Source of the DNA: Halomicroarcula saliterrae
GTDB lineage: Archaea; Halobacteriota; Halobacteria; Halobacteriales; Haloarculaceae
Reading direction: 5' to 3'
DNA: 64,000 bases
NCBI RefSeq assembly: GCF_031624395.1
Contig: NZ_JAMQON010000005.1
Location: 62,001-126,000 of the forward strand
This document shows positions 51,883 through 59,883 of the stretch, piece after piece. Both the position numbers and the translations under genes were made by a program. Under the pieces are notes generated by a model. It ran no database searches. It was not told the origin of the DNA and saw only the letters and a program-made list of their open reading frames with translations. Numbering within the stretch: position 1 is the stretch's first letter; the number at the start of each line of letters is the position of its first letter.

Positions 51883-53196
51883 TCAGCGTAGGATAGTACG
51901 TCTGACATCTCGCGCTGTTGCCCGGCGGACGATTCCAGCAATTGGATCGACGACGTTCTGTAATTCACGGTCGGTTCGGAAGACCGTGAGCCGGGCCCGC
52001 TTTCCCTCATCGAGTGAGCCGATCTCATCGCCGCGTTTCGAGAGACGAGCACCATTGATCGTCGCCATCTGCAGCACCTCCGTCGGGGTAAAGTCGAATA
52101 GTTTGCTCGTGAACTCCATCTCGCGCAGCATAGATGCAGCGTTGAGCATCACGTTGTCAGTCCCAAGTGCGACAGTGGTAGCTTCATGGAGCCGTTCGAG
52201 CGGGGGCAGTTCATCGAGAATGACGAGGTTCGAGCGGGGAAGCGCGGCCACACCGATATCATTGTCCGCGAGGGTCTGGTAGTCCTGTTCTCTGGCTTGG
52301 ACCATGTGAGAGGTGTAGTCAGGATTCAACGCGAGGCTCGCATCGATATCATCAGGGCTGGGTTCGCCTGAGTGGAGCGCGAACACCTTTCCGAGGTCGG
52401 CGCAGATGTCACGTGCCCGTTCAGCTTGTTCACCGTATGGTGCGTAGGTGTTGTAACCATCTGCGTTCTCTATTTCGGCTTCGAGATCAGCCTCCTCATC
52501 GATTGGGCCGGTGAGAAGTCCCACCGCATCGACTGGCTCCTGTTGATCGACGGTATTGAGATCGTCGATTCCCTGAATCCCCTCCTCTTTGAAATCGACG
52601 AACGTTCCGGTTCCAGAGGCGGCCATGAACTCCATCGTTGCTGCCATCGCGGCTCGCTTCTCTTCGCGAGTGGCCGAACTGTTGATCTCGCTTTTCAACC
52701 CCGGATCGATGAACAGTTCGTACCACGAGTAGTTGCGAGCGCGCTCGCCGTCCTTTGCGGTCGCGTCGGTGATGTGCGTGTGGGGATTGACGAACGCCGG
52801 AACGATGATGTCGTTGGACTCGACACCCTCCTCGGTAATCGACTCGATTCGTCCATCGACGATTTCGAGAGTGCCTTCAATAGTTTCCATCGATGGACCG
52901 ACAGCGATGGTCCCTGACACCGTCGTCGGTTGATCAGCTTGAGACTGATCGACTGACGCCGTCTCCGTTCCGGGTTCAGTTGCGGTCGACACCGCAGTGG
53001 GTGAACTCGTATCCGACGGTCCGGAACAGCCGGCAAACGCTCCGGCAGCCGCGACTCCGCCCAGTGCTTTGAGAAACTGTCGCCTATCCGGGAGCTCCTC
53101 AGGGGCATACACTCGCTGCAAACGCCGCTGCATGTCCTCATCGAGATTCCTACCATGGACCCGACGGCAGCCACATCGGGAAGCCTCGTCACTCAT
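51883..53196 (-). CDS. Tat-exported amidohydrolase (cytosine/guanine-deaminase-like superfamily)
   Basis: 437 residues. After an unusual N-terminal about 37 residues (CGCRRVHG) comes RRQFLKALGGVAAAGAFAGC, a twin-arginine signal and lipobox, then the mature amidohydrolase: VPAFVNPHTHITDATAK (metal-binding HxH), FVDFKEEGI, FALHSGEPS (His), LPRSNLVI and VALGTDNVMLNAASMLREM (Asp). The end GSLDEGKRARLTVF is the usual C-terminal small domain. The superfamily includes deaminases of bases and nucleosides. Its export is unusual for this family, and the NUP protein is adjacent, so extracellular nucleobase metabolism is possible. Confidence 0.85.
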   Translation of the reverse strand: MSDEASRCGCRRVHGRNLDEDMQRRLQRVYAPEELPDRRQFLKALGGVAAAGAFAGCSGPSDTSSPTAVSTATEPGTETASVDQSQADQPTTVSGTIAVGPSMETIEGTLEIVDGRIESITEEGVESNDIIVPAFVNPHTHITDATAKDGERARNYSWYELFIDPGLKSEINSSATREEKRAAMAATMEFMAASGTGTFVDFKEEGIQGIDDLNTVDQQEPVDAVGLLTGPIDEEADLEAEIENADGYNTYAPYGEQAERARDICADLGKVFALHSGEPSPDDIDASLALNPDYTSHMVQAREQDYQTLADNDIGVAALPRSNLVILDELPPLERLHEATTVALGTDNVMLNAASMLREMEFTSKLFDFTPTEVLQMATINGARLSKRGDEIGSLDEGKRARLTVFRTDRELQNVVDPIAGIVRRATARDVRRTILR

Positions 53197-53330
53197 TGGT
53201 TACTGGCCTCGACTTAAAGTTACGAATCGTCAGAATTATTGCGATTTGTTTAAATTTCTTCGCCATATTATGGACGAATAGAAAAAGTAACGGGAGTCAT
53301 TTACCACTTTCTGCGCAGGTGTTAATATTA

Positions 53331-53516
53331 TCAATACGCTATCTGCGAGTGGCCCTCACCGTCACCGAGGCCGAGTACGGCCACCAACTTTTCAAGCAGT
53401 TCGTCCCCTTCTGCTTTCAGCTCGGTCGCCCGTTCCAGGGAGACTTCACCGGCTTCGAGTTGTTCGGTGATCGATTCGATGCGGTCCGTCTTATCGGCGG
53501 TGTCGGTGTCGGGCAT
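53331..53516 (-). CDS. xseB: Exodeoxyribonuclease VII small subunit-like protein
   Basis: 61 residues from ATG 53516 (MPDTDTADKTDRIESITEQL). The XseB core ESITEQLEAGEVSLERATEL then KAEGDELLEKL is clear; a longer frame to 53618 is rejected. In haloarchaea XseB pairs with the large subunit XseA encoded elsewhere; none is adjacent here. The stop at 53331 leaves a short QIAY tail. Confidence 0.75.
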   Translation of the reverse strand: MPDTDTADKTDRIESITEQLEAGEVSLERATELKAEGDELLEKLVAVLGLGDGEGHSQIAY

Positions 53517-53604
53517 AGGACGATGGAGGCGGCCGGGCGAGGGGAGGCATTGCAGCGGGCGAGTCCAGCACAACAGTTGTGCCGGTCCTGTGTGTAGGGT
53601 CTGT

Positions 53605-53778
53605 ATGGAGGCCGACACGCTCTGTCAGCTGTGTGAGTCCCGCCCGACACACCGTGACTGCGGGCGCTGTGGAACAGCCGTCTGTCGGCTCCACTATGAC
53701 GGCGAGATGGGGTTCTGTGCGGACTGTGCAGCCAAGGCAAAGCCCGACGGACGACGAGGGGATACTTTCCGATTGTAG
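53605..53778 (+). CDS. Small zinc-finger protein with four Cys pairs
   Basis: 57 residues from ATG 53605 (MEADTLCQLCESRPTHRDCG). CQLC, CGRC, CRLH and CADC give an eight-ligand Cys/His pattern for two zinc atoms (CQLC...DCGRCG...VCRLH...CADC). Such small zinc-finger proteins are common in haloarchaea and may act in RNA or protein binding. ATG choice puts the first ligand at residue 7. Confidence 0.65.
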   Translation: MEADTLCQLCESRPTHRDCGRCGTAVCRLHYDGEMGFCADCAAKAKPDGRRGDTFRL

Positions 53779-53868
53779 CACTGACCCGACCGAGACGAGT
53801 CGGACACTCTCCACTGGCTGCGACCGGCGATTTTGTGTGCCCCGTGAGAGGTGCGGGGAATCCCGAAC

Positions 53869-54003
53869 ATGAGCTCCGATTCACAGCCCGTCGGCGAGCG
53901 ATTCGTGCCAGAACCGACCGATAACCGCGATATCGACGCCGAACACCGGCACGTCCAGGAATCCGGTGAAAACTTCGAGGGTCGCCGATACGGAGGGCGG
54001 TAA
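53869..54003 (+). CDS. 44-residue conserved miniprotein (copy 1)
   Basis: MSSDSQPVGERFVPEPTDNR then DIDAEHRHVQESGENFEGRR and YGGR. A near-identical protein (36 of 44 residues) is encoded at 55256-55390, and about 40 upstream bases (GCGATTTTGTG..GGTGCGGGG) are also alike. Such conservation over a duplication indicates a real gene. No family recognised; basic C-terminal tail. Confidence 0.6.
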   Translation: MSSDSQPVGERFVPEPTDNRDIDAEHRHVQESGENFEGRRYGGR

Positions 54004-54138
54004 CGAGAACTACCGGCCCCGCACAGTGTAACAGCGTCACGAGGCTGGCGCGGAACAAATGCTCTAATCGATGTGCGAGGCCGGAAAAGAATAATTATTT
54101 GAGGAAGTTATTTCTGTTTCCAATGCGTACCCTCCCCT

Positions 54139-54651
54139 ATGACTGAGACATGGGACGACGTCAACGAGCAAGTCAAAACGGACTGGAAAGAAGATACCAC
54201 GCCGTTCGAGCGGGTGTACGAAATCGTTGAGCAAACCCACGATGGGCAGTCGGCAGCCGAGATAGCCGACCGGGCGCTCGTGAGCGAGCCGACGGCCCGT
54301 CAACACTGCAAGTCGCTCGTGAACACGGGTTTCGCCGAGACGGAACAGGACGGCCAAACAACGCTGTACAAGCGACACAGCGACCGGGTTCTGATGTCCC
54401 GGATCCGCGAGCTTCGTGAGGAAGTCACTCGGCCAGAACTGCTCGACAGCATAAAGGAAATGAAGACTGAGATACGGCGTTATGAGGACCGCTACGACGT
54501 CGTCTCACCCGAAGAGCTCAGCCAGCAACTTGATGCCGACGAGACGGAGGGTTGGGACGACCTCACCGCGTGGCGAACGACGCGGCAGAATCTCGCCGTC
54601 GCTCAAGCTGCACTCGCCTATGACGAGGCCAGCCACCAGTTTGCGGTATGA
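54139..54651 (+). CDS. Helix-turn-helix regulator/antitoxin (DUF7342-like)
   Basis: 170 residues. HTH: YEIVEQTHDGQSAAEIADRA then LVSEPTARQHCKSLVNTGFAE. A long C-terminal helix (MSRIRELREEVTRPELLDSI) follows. It overlaps the next gene by four bases (ATGA), the arrangement of a TA pair, with the regulator first. Confidence 0.75.
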   Translation: MTETWDDVNEQVKTDWKEDTTPFERVYEIVEQTHDGQSAAEIADRALVSEPTARQHCKSLVNTGFAETEQDGQTTLYKRHSDRVLMSRIRELREEVTRPELLDSIKEMKTEIRRYEDRYDVVSPEELSQQLDADETEGWDDLTAWRTTRQNLAVAQAALAYDEASHQFAV

Positions 54652-55100
54652 ATGAGGACGACCGTGCCGGCGAGTTCGGGCCGATATATCTTCCGGCACT
54701 CCAGCGGATTCGCGATCTCTGGCTCGAACTTGAGCCGATCGTCGAAGCAACCTCGTACGATGATGTCGTCGCACCCACGGAACTGCAGGTCAGTCTCAGC
54801 GACGGGCTTGGAGACGCTGAGAGCGCTCGGTTCGATATACAATGGAGCGAACTGGGGATGTATTCGTTTCATTACGTCGATAGCGACGACGTCAATTGGC
54901 GATTCGACCGGCACCCGAATACACACTCTCCCGAGACACATTTTCATCCCCCGCCCGAGGCCGCCACGACAGCGGCCGAACCGTCCTGTATCGACGTGAC
55001 GGAGGTCTCACTTGTGACTCGTGCAGTCCACGCGATGTGGCGAGCAGCGTACGAGGGCGATGATGTCGACCAGCTGAATAGCGCATCAAACCCGCCGTGA
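54648..55100 (+). CDS. Putative toxin partner of the preceding HTH protein
   Basis: 150 residues (MNEDDRAGEFGPIYLPALQR). Acidic; a conserved-looking core FDIQWSELGMYSFHYVDSDDVNWRFDRHPN is followed by HFHPPPEA, and Cys in EPSCIDVTE. This protein follows HTH genes in other haloarchaea, suggesting toxin or effector; no catalytic motif identified. ATG overlaps the upstream stop. Confidence 0.6.
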   Translation: MNEDDRAGEFGPIYLPALQRIRDLWLELEPIVEATSYDDVVAPTELQVSLSDGLGDAESARFDIQWSELGMYSFHYVDSDDVNWRFDRHPNTHSPETHFHPPPEAATTAAEPSCIDVTEVSLVTRAVHAMWRAAYEGDDVDQLNSASNPP

Positions 55101-55255
55101 CACGCAACTCACCGGCATTCATCGAAGTCGGGACACTGGTGACGGCCGGCGGTGGCTTCCACCTTCACATCGACGTAGTCGAGTCCGACAAGCAAGCTTG
55201 ACGTCGCCGCCAGCGGCGATTTTGTGATCCCCCGGACGGGTGCGGGGACACGAAC

Positions 55256-55390
55256 ATGAGTGCAGAACCACAGCCCGTCGACGAGCGATTCGTGCCAGCA
55301 CCGACTGACAACCGCGATGTCGATGCTAAACACCGGCACGCCCAGGAATCTGGGGAGAACTTCGAGGGTCGCCGATACGGAAGGCGGTAA
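55256..55390 (+). CDS. 44-residue conserved miniprotein (copy 2)
   Basis: MSAEPQPVDERFVPAPTDNR then DVDAKHRHAQESGENFEGRR and YGRR. It is a paralogue of 53869-54003. The copies flank the HTH/toxin pair 54139-55100 as direct repeats with related upstream sequence. Confidence 0.6.
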   Translation: MSAEPQPVDERFVPAPTDNRDVDAKHRHAQESGENFEGRRYGRR

Positions 55391-55506
55391 CGACGGTTGG
55401 CGGACCAACACAGCGTCACAACCCCATGCGCTGCATAACCCTCTTGCCTGGTATTGCATCGTACGAAAGCTATACCTGTGACAGGTAGCTACTCCCGAGT
55501 ACGAAA

Positions 55507-55629
55507 ATGCCGCTGGAGAACATCCCATCGGTCGAAGAACTGGTCGAAACGACCGGCCAGTCGACTGAGCAGCTCCTGAAAGACCGTGCGGCAGCGTCAG
55601 AGATGGCGTGCGGTTCGACTGACGAGTAG
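55507..55629 (+). CDS. Small hypothetical protein
   Basis: 40 residues (MPLENIPSVEELVETTGQST) ending GSTDE at TAG 55629. Acidic, helical, composition fitting a haloarchaeal gene. A TA-type antitoxin fragment or miniprotein; no family recognised. Confidence 0.35.
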   Translation: MPLENIPSVEELVETTGQSTEQLLKDRAAASEMACGSTDE

Positions 55630-55791
55630 AACGGTGTTTTGTTGTCGGATTCCAGCTGGTCTTCCACTGTTGCCCAGGTCGTCTAGCCACCTGCTGGATG
55701 CACGACTTCGGTAAGCACCTCGTCGCGGCAGCGTCGGAGCAGTTCAAACACTCTTTACTGTTTCGTTGTAAACTGTAATCAAGAACGAATC

Positions 55792-56388
55792 GTGTCACGT
55801 ACCTCAAACCATACCGACGGCGACATTGTCCGCGACTTCCTCTCGATAGCGGATCTCCTCGAGGAGCCACAGCTGGCCCAGCTGTATGCCTACCTCGCTC
55901 GTGCAGACGAGGCGACCGTTCAGCATGTGATGGATGAACTCGGTCTTGCCCAGGGAACGGCCTACAACTATGTTAACCGGCTCATCGACGCCGGCGTCGT
56001 TACAGTTACCCACGATGAGCAACCACGACGGTACGCCGCCCAAGAAATCGATCTGACCGTGTCGACGGCAGCCGGGGACCGCGAGTACACTATCACGCCG
56101 GCGCTAATCGACGCGGTGGGCCGACGCCAGACAAACGCTGACATCGATACCTACATCGACCGTCACGGCGTCGCCGAGCTCGCGACGGCGCTCACCTACG
56201 CCGTCGCTCGTGAACGCGGCGAGGTGACCCACCGACTGATGGCTGAGGACCTCGATATCTCGCCGCTGGCTGCGGAGATGATTCTCCAAGCGCTCCGCCC
56301 CGTCGTCCACGAGTACTACGATATCGAGGACACAGGAGCGGGGCTTGAGGAGTTGGACGTCGGCAGTGGCGCCGCTGACGACGCGTGA
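55792..56388 (+). CDS. Winged-helix regulator/antitoxin (DUF7437-like)
   Basis: 198 residues from GTG 55792 (VSRTSNHTDGDIVRDFLSIA). The HTH reads ATVQHVMDELGLAQGTAYNY then VNRLIDAGVVTVTHDEQPRR. A helical C-domain follows (DIDTYIDRHGVAELATALTY). It overlaps the next start by four bases (GTGA). In similar pairs the second gene is a PIN-like toxin, as here. Confidence 0.8.
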   Translation: MSRTSNHTDGDIVRDFLSIADLLEEPQLAQLYAYLARADEATVQHVMDELGLAQGTAYNYVNRLIDAGVVTVTHDEQPRRYAAQEIDLTVSTAAGDREYTITPALIDAVGRRQTNADIDTYIDRHGVAELATALTYAVARERGEVTHRLMAEDLDISPLAAEMILQALRPVVHEYYDIEDTGAGLEELDVGSGAADDA

Positions 56389-56701
56389 GCCGATTTCAAA
56401 TCGCCGACACTGGCCTGTTCGTCGCGATGGGTCAGCCGTCGAACAGTCGCTACCAGACCGTTCGCCGATTCGCTCGCCAGAACCACATCACCTTCGTCCT
56501 CCCTGAACGGGTATATGACGAGTTGACTGTCGAAGATACCAATGTCGAGACACCGCCCGTCAATGTCGCCATCGACGACGGATGGACGAGATTGCGTCGC
56601 CGCTCAAGTTTTCCGAACCCATCGTCTCGCGAGCGATGGACTGGGTCCGGCGGTACATCGCAAACGGTGACGACCGGCCCGGCGCAGCGCCGTCGGTTTG
56701 A
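56385..56701 (+). pseudogene. PIN-domain-like toxin, frameshifted and truncated
   Basis: GTG 56385 begins VSRFQIADTGLFVAMGQPSN then RYQTVRRFARQNHITFVLPE, a PIN-like N-terminus (D and E positions). Near 56580 the frame changes: the true continuation is MDEIASPLKFSEPIVSRAMD then WVRRYIANGDDRPGAAPSV and TGA 56701, ending well before the last catalytic Asp. The remaining open frame to 56837 is Arg/Pro-rich noise. The toxin is dead while its regulator 55792-56388 is intact. Confidence 0.7.
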
Positions 56702-56892
56702 CGCCGTTTGGCACCCGGTCGGGCACCCCCGAGTCCGCCGCGTCGACCAGCCGCCTGAGCTTCGAGGAGGGACTCAGCCCCTTCTGGAGCGTACTCAACC
56801 CGAGATGTACGCGAGCGTGACTACAACGTGCAGTTGACGGTAGCTTTGAATCTCAATTTGGGTGACTGAGCCCGTGAAAGGGGAACAGCGAT

Positions 56893-57003
56893 ATGACCCA
56901 GCAAGCTGGCTATTCGACCATCACACTGACTGAGAATGAGCTACTGATTAGAACCCTCGATCTCTCACCGCTCGGGATTACACGGTCCGATGAACCTAGC
57001 TGA
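56893..57003 (+). CDS. Short hypothetical protein at the toxin-array boundary
   Basis: 36 residues, MTQQAGYSTITLTENELLIR then TLDLSPLGITRSDEPS, ending TGA 57003, two bases from the convergent immunity gene stop. It may be a remnant of a larger gene. Weak support. Confidence 0.25.
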   Translation: MTQQAGYSTITLTENELLIRTLDLSPLGITRSDEPS

Positions 57004-57005
57004 GG

Positions 57006-57557
57006 TCAAAGCAGGTTCTGTTGGATATATTGTTCGATACCCTCGACATCTTCGAGACCGGCCAGATTGTCGAGTGCGGACTCGATCATCGCGATGTCGA
57101 TCCCTTCTTGATTCTGAACGGCTTTTCCCAGCGACACCAGCATATCGATCTTATTTGTCTCGATATCGAGAGTCATAATTCGTGTGACAACGTTCTTGCC
57201 GCTGGGTCCGTCAAGTCGCACGAATGACGAGGGAATCGCACCGTGGAAAAGTGCCGACGCCATAAGGGTGTCTTCGGTAGCGTCCGAAGGGATGTCGACG
57301 AGCATCCGCTTGATGAATGCAGCGTCGTCAGGGGCGTCGACTACCACGTTCCGGACGAACGAATCGTCGGACACACGCCGTAAATCTTGATGTTCGTCGA
57401 CATAAGCTCGAACGAGTTCGATATCCTCGTTGTGGAACTCGGCGGCAATGTCATCGCGACGGACACATACATCGGTACCGTAGTCGCCGGGTTCGAGGGC
57501 GGCAAATGGGTCCGAGAGGTCAGGCTCACCCAGACTACCACTGTCGTTCTCATTCAT
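57006..57557 (-). CDS. Immunity protein, C-terminal half homologue (split form)
   Basis: 183 residues from ATG 57557 (MNENDSGSLGEPDLSDPFAA). It aligns with residues about 210-389 of the fused immunity protein 61490-62659: DLSDPFAALEPGDYGTDVCV, ELVRAYVDEHQDLRRV, PSSFVRLDGP and a C-terminus EQYIQQNLL against DQYIEQKLL. Its start overlaps the previous stop (ATGAATGA), so the fused protein has been split, with probable re-initiation coupling. Specific for the toxin 58172-59113 by position. Confidence 0.75.
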   Translation of the reverse strand: MNENDSGSLGEPDLSDPFAALEPGDYGTDVCVRRDDIAAEFHNEDIELVRAYVDEHQDLRRVSDDSFVRNVVVDAPDDAAFIKRMLVDIPSDATEDTLMASALFHGAIPSSFVRLDGPSGKNVVTRIMTLDIETNKIDMLVSLGKAVQNQEGIDIAMIESALDNLAGLEDVEGIEQYIQQNLL

Positions 57558-58170
57558 CGTCGCTGAGGAGGAATCTGGTTGCGTTCGCGGTACCTCCACC
57601 GTGATACCATGGCGGCTCTTCGGTGATGATCAAAATCTGACCGTTATCCAACTCCTCAACCCGCCAGGCTGGAGTTTCCAAGACCCGGTCCCTGCCGCCC
57701 AACACATCTACCATATCCCGCGAGTAGATCCCGAGAGTTGGGAGCCGGTCGATGTCGTCGAGGATCGGGCGCGTCGTCGGAATGACGGGATCACTGTCGG
57801 TCGACACGGCGTTGTGTGCAGCGACGTACTCAGGGTCATTTGATTCGGCTAACGAACAGACGAGATCGATAACACTGTCCACGAACTCGTCAGGATGTTC
57901 CAACCCTGAGGACTGGAGCGCCCCGGAGAATAAGGTCACGGTGAGCGCTCGCTCCAGTTCGTCCCAGTCGTTGTCGTAGTGTATCGCCACGTCGACTTCT
58001 TTGAATGGCCAGCTGAGAGTGACACCAGGTTTTCCCTGATCACTGGCGTCGATCGATTCCAGTTCTGGCGTCTCGAATCCTGCATCGTCCCCGGCGCGAA
58101 TAACTTCGTTGAGGATATCATCCCGAAGTTCAGAGGTGAAAAAATCCACCAGTATGATCCCATCGGTCAT
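57550..58170 (-). CDS. Immunity protein, N-terminal half homologue (split form)
   Basis: 206 residues from ATG 58170, one base after the toxin stop (the same one-base gap is seen at 62659); GTG 58179 is an alternative. Shared segments with the fused protein: PTLGIYSRDMVDVLGGRDRV against PILGVYSDDVLAQFGGLNAM, and ILIITEEPPWY against VVVESEEPWGG. It overlaps the second half by eight bases. It is presumed to neutralise the adjacent toxin. Confidence 0.75.
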   Translation of the reverse strand: MTDGIILVDFFTSELRDDILNEVIRAGDDAGFETPELESIDASDQGKPGVTLSWPFKEVDVAIHYDNDWDELERALTVTLFSGALQSSGLEHPDEFVDSVIDLVCSLAESNDPEYVAAHNAVSTDSDPVIPTTRPILDDIDRLPTLGIYSRDMVDVLGGRDRVLETPAWRVEELDNGQILIITEEPPWYHGGGTANATRFLLSDDE

Positions 58171-58171
58171 G

Positions 58172-59113
58172 TCAATCACTCAGCTCATCGTACGAGACGA
58201 ACTTGACCGTAATATCTCTATCGTCAAACTTCGACTCAACAACATCCCCGATGTCAGAGAGCTTGTCGTAATCGTTGACATTGTCTCGGAACTTCTCGCG
58301 GGCCTCGTTGCTGAACTCGAAGTCTGGATCGTTCGTAGCCACTATGATCTCGTCCTCTCCGGCTGCGGCCTGGGTCTCAAGTTTCCGACGGAGGTCCCTG
58401 GCCCGCTGTCCCTGGACAAATCCACTATCGTCAGCGAGGTCGCCGTAGTTTTTCGATTCGATTGCCGGCGATTCGAAAGTCTCTCCGTCGATCTCGATAC
58501 TCGTTTCCAGTTTGGTGTCAATCTCGGAGCCATCCTTTAGATTCAAGTTGGGATCGTCCTGATATCGTGATGGAACGCGGCTGCGCGGCACGTCCTTACT
58601 CATGGTGACTTGATTTACACTGACATCACTCCGAGCGATGAGTTTGTCGGCCGTCCGGACTTCGCCGGTCACAGCCTTGTAGCCCTTGAGATTACCTTGC
58701 ACAGTCATCGCGTCTTCGAGTCCCTCAAGCTCATTCTTGTCGTCGAGGTTGCGGAGTCCCTCGATAAATTCCCCGCGGTCGCTTCCCGGCCCAGTGTCGA
58801 TGCTCTCTCCGTTTCTGGTCGCCTGGAGGAGCCGTTTCACATCTGTATTGTCTAGTTCGCTCCGGTCGCGACTGATCTCGAAGACAGCATCGACCGGATC
58901 GTCACACGGACTGTTACAGACATCGACGTTGAGCAGTTCGACAGCATCGTCGTCCGAGCGCGCCAGTGACTGCTTGAAGAACGCCCGCTCTTGAGCGTCC
59001 AACTCATCGTACCGATTGAGCGCCGTCCCCAGTTCCTCACTGTCGACCGCATTACTCTCGTACGCTCTGGTAAAGCGCCACTGGGTTGTGGCGTCGTCCA
59101 TCTGCAACAGCAC
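58172..59113 (-). CDS. Orphan toxin cassette 2, PAIESK-type (PD-(D/E)xK-like) tip
   Basis: 313 residues from GTG 59113. It begins inside the conserved pre-toxin segment (MLLQMDDATTQWRFTRAYES), so the signal and trafficking parts are absent. The middle has VDVCNSPCDDPVDAVFEI (two Cys, shared with the long toxin). The C-terminal tip contains IDTKLETSIEIDGETFESPA with PAIESKNYGDL, D then E-x-K as in PD-(D/E)xK nucleases, and EDEIIVATNDPDFEF, KFVSYDELSD. Conserved frame upstream starts right after a TAG at about 59138. As it has no secretion leader it is probably a donor for recombination into the long toxin. Confidence 0.75.
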   Translation of the reverse strand: MLLQMDDATTQWRFTRAYESNAVDSEELGTALNRYDELDAQERAFFKQSLARSDDDAVELLNVDVCNSPCDDPVDAVFEISRDRSELDNTDVKRLLQATRNGESIDTGPGSDRGEFIEGLRNLDDKNELEGLEDAMTVQGNLKGYKAVTGEVRTADKLIARSDVSVNQVTMSKDVPRSRVPSRYQDDPNLNLKDGSEIDTKLETSIEIDGETFESPAIESKNYGDLADDSGFVQGQRARDLRRKLETQAAAGEDEIIVATNDPDFEFSNEAREKFRDNVNDYDKLSDIGDVVESKFDDRDITVKFVSYDELSD

Positions 59114-59130
59114 GTCGGCGGCGTCTTGAT
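58985..59130 (-). repeat. Conserved pre-toxin segment, short copy in orphan cassette 2
   Basis: Only the last about 145 bases of the segment remain (AADVLLQMDDATTQWRFTRA...). They start a few codons after TAG (near 59138). Confidence 0.7.
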
Positions 59131-59142
59131 TGGCCCACTAAA

Positions 59143-59883
59143 TCAGTAGATGGACTCCATGTCAAAACCAATCTCATCCGGTGTACCGAGCGAAAGATCG
59201 TACCAGAAATCAGAATAGTCGTATCTTTCACGAGAGACGGCCTCTGCGGAGATCGCTGATGCAACCTGTTCGAGGAACTCGCCGAGGTAGGCTCTGTTAA
59301 CCTTTCCAGCCTCTGTGTTCTTCACCCAAACATCACTTCTGAGATGGATCGCGACGCTCCGGGCATAGTCTGTATCGACATCAGAACCATCTGGCACTTC
59401 CCGAAGGCTAACCACAATCGAGAGCGGGTCCAGTGTCTTGGGTTCACCACGTGGTTTCCCCTTGTGATACCTCACACAGTTAGTCCGCTTAACCAACACA
59501 TCATCTTCGTCAATTCGAATAACGTATCTATTGTTGTCAAATCGTATCTGCGGAATTAGCACTACACCGGATCCGTCGGTTTCCGTCGATTCGAGGAAGT
59601 CGGCGGCGGTGAGCCCCTGCTCGTTACCAATGTTGAATTCGTGACTCGATGATGGCTCACTTCCGTACTCTATCGATTCCAGTGGACGATCCGTTTTGTA
59701 TACGCGTTTCTCGTAGGTCAGTTCGATTGGTGTCACGAACTCTCCAAAGACACCAAACAACTGTTGGCATGTCTCGACGATATCCGCTGTCTTATCCGAT
59801 ATCGTGTTCGCTTCAGACGGTGCCTGCAACTCCCAGCAGGCACAGCTGTCGGAAGAGACACGGACGGCTCGTTCTCGAGTCAT
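59143..59883 (-). CDS. Immunity protein for orphan cassette 1
   Basis: 246 residues (MTRERAVRVSSDSCACWELQ) unlike the other immunity proteins. Acidic, mixed alpha/beta; EDDVLVKRTNCVRYHKGKPR and DYARSVAIHLRSDVWVKN in the middle. Start overlaps the toxin stop by four bases. The end (IGFDMESIY) is five bases from the start of the next cassette. Expected to inhibit the toxin at 59880-61370; family not recognised. Confidence 0.7.
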   Translation of the reverse strand: MTRERAVRVSSDSCACWELQAPSEANTISDKTADIVETCQQLFGVFGEFVTPIELTYEKRVYKTDRPLESIEYGSEPSSSHEFNIGNEQGLTAADFLESTETDGSGVVLIPQIRFDNNRYVIRIDEDDVLVKRTNCVRYHKGKPRGEPKTLDPLSIVVSLREVPDGSDVDTDYARSVAIHLRSDVWVKNTEAGKVNRAYLGEFLEQVASAISAEAVSRERYDYSDFWYDLSLGTPDEIGFDMESIY

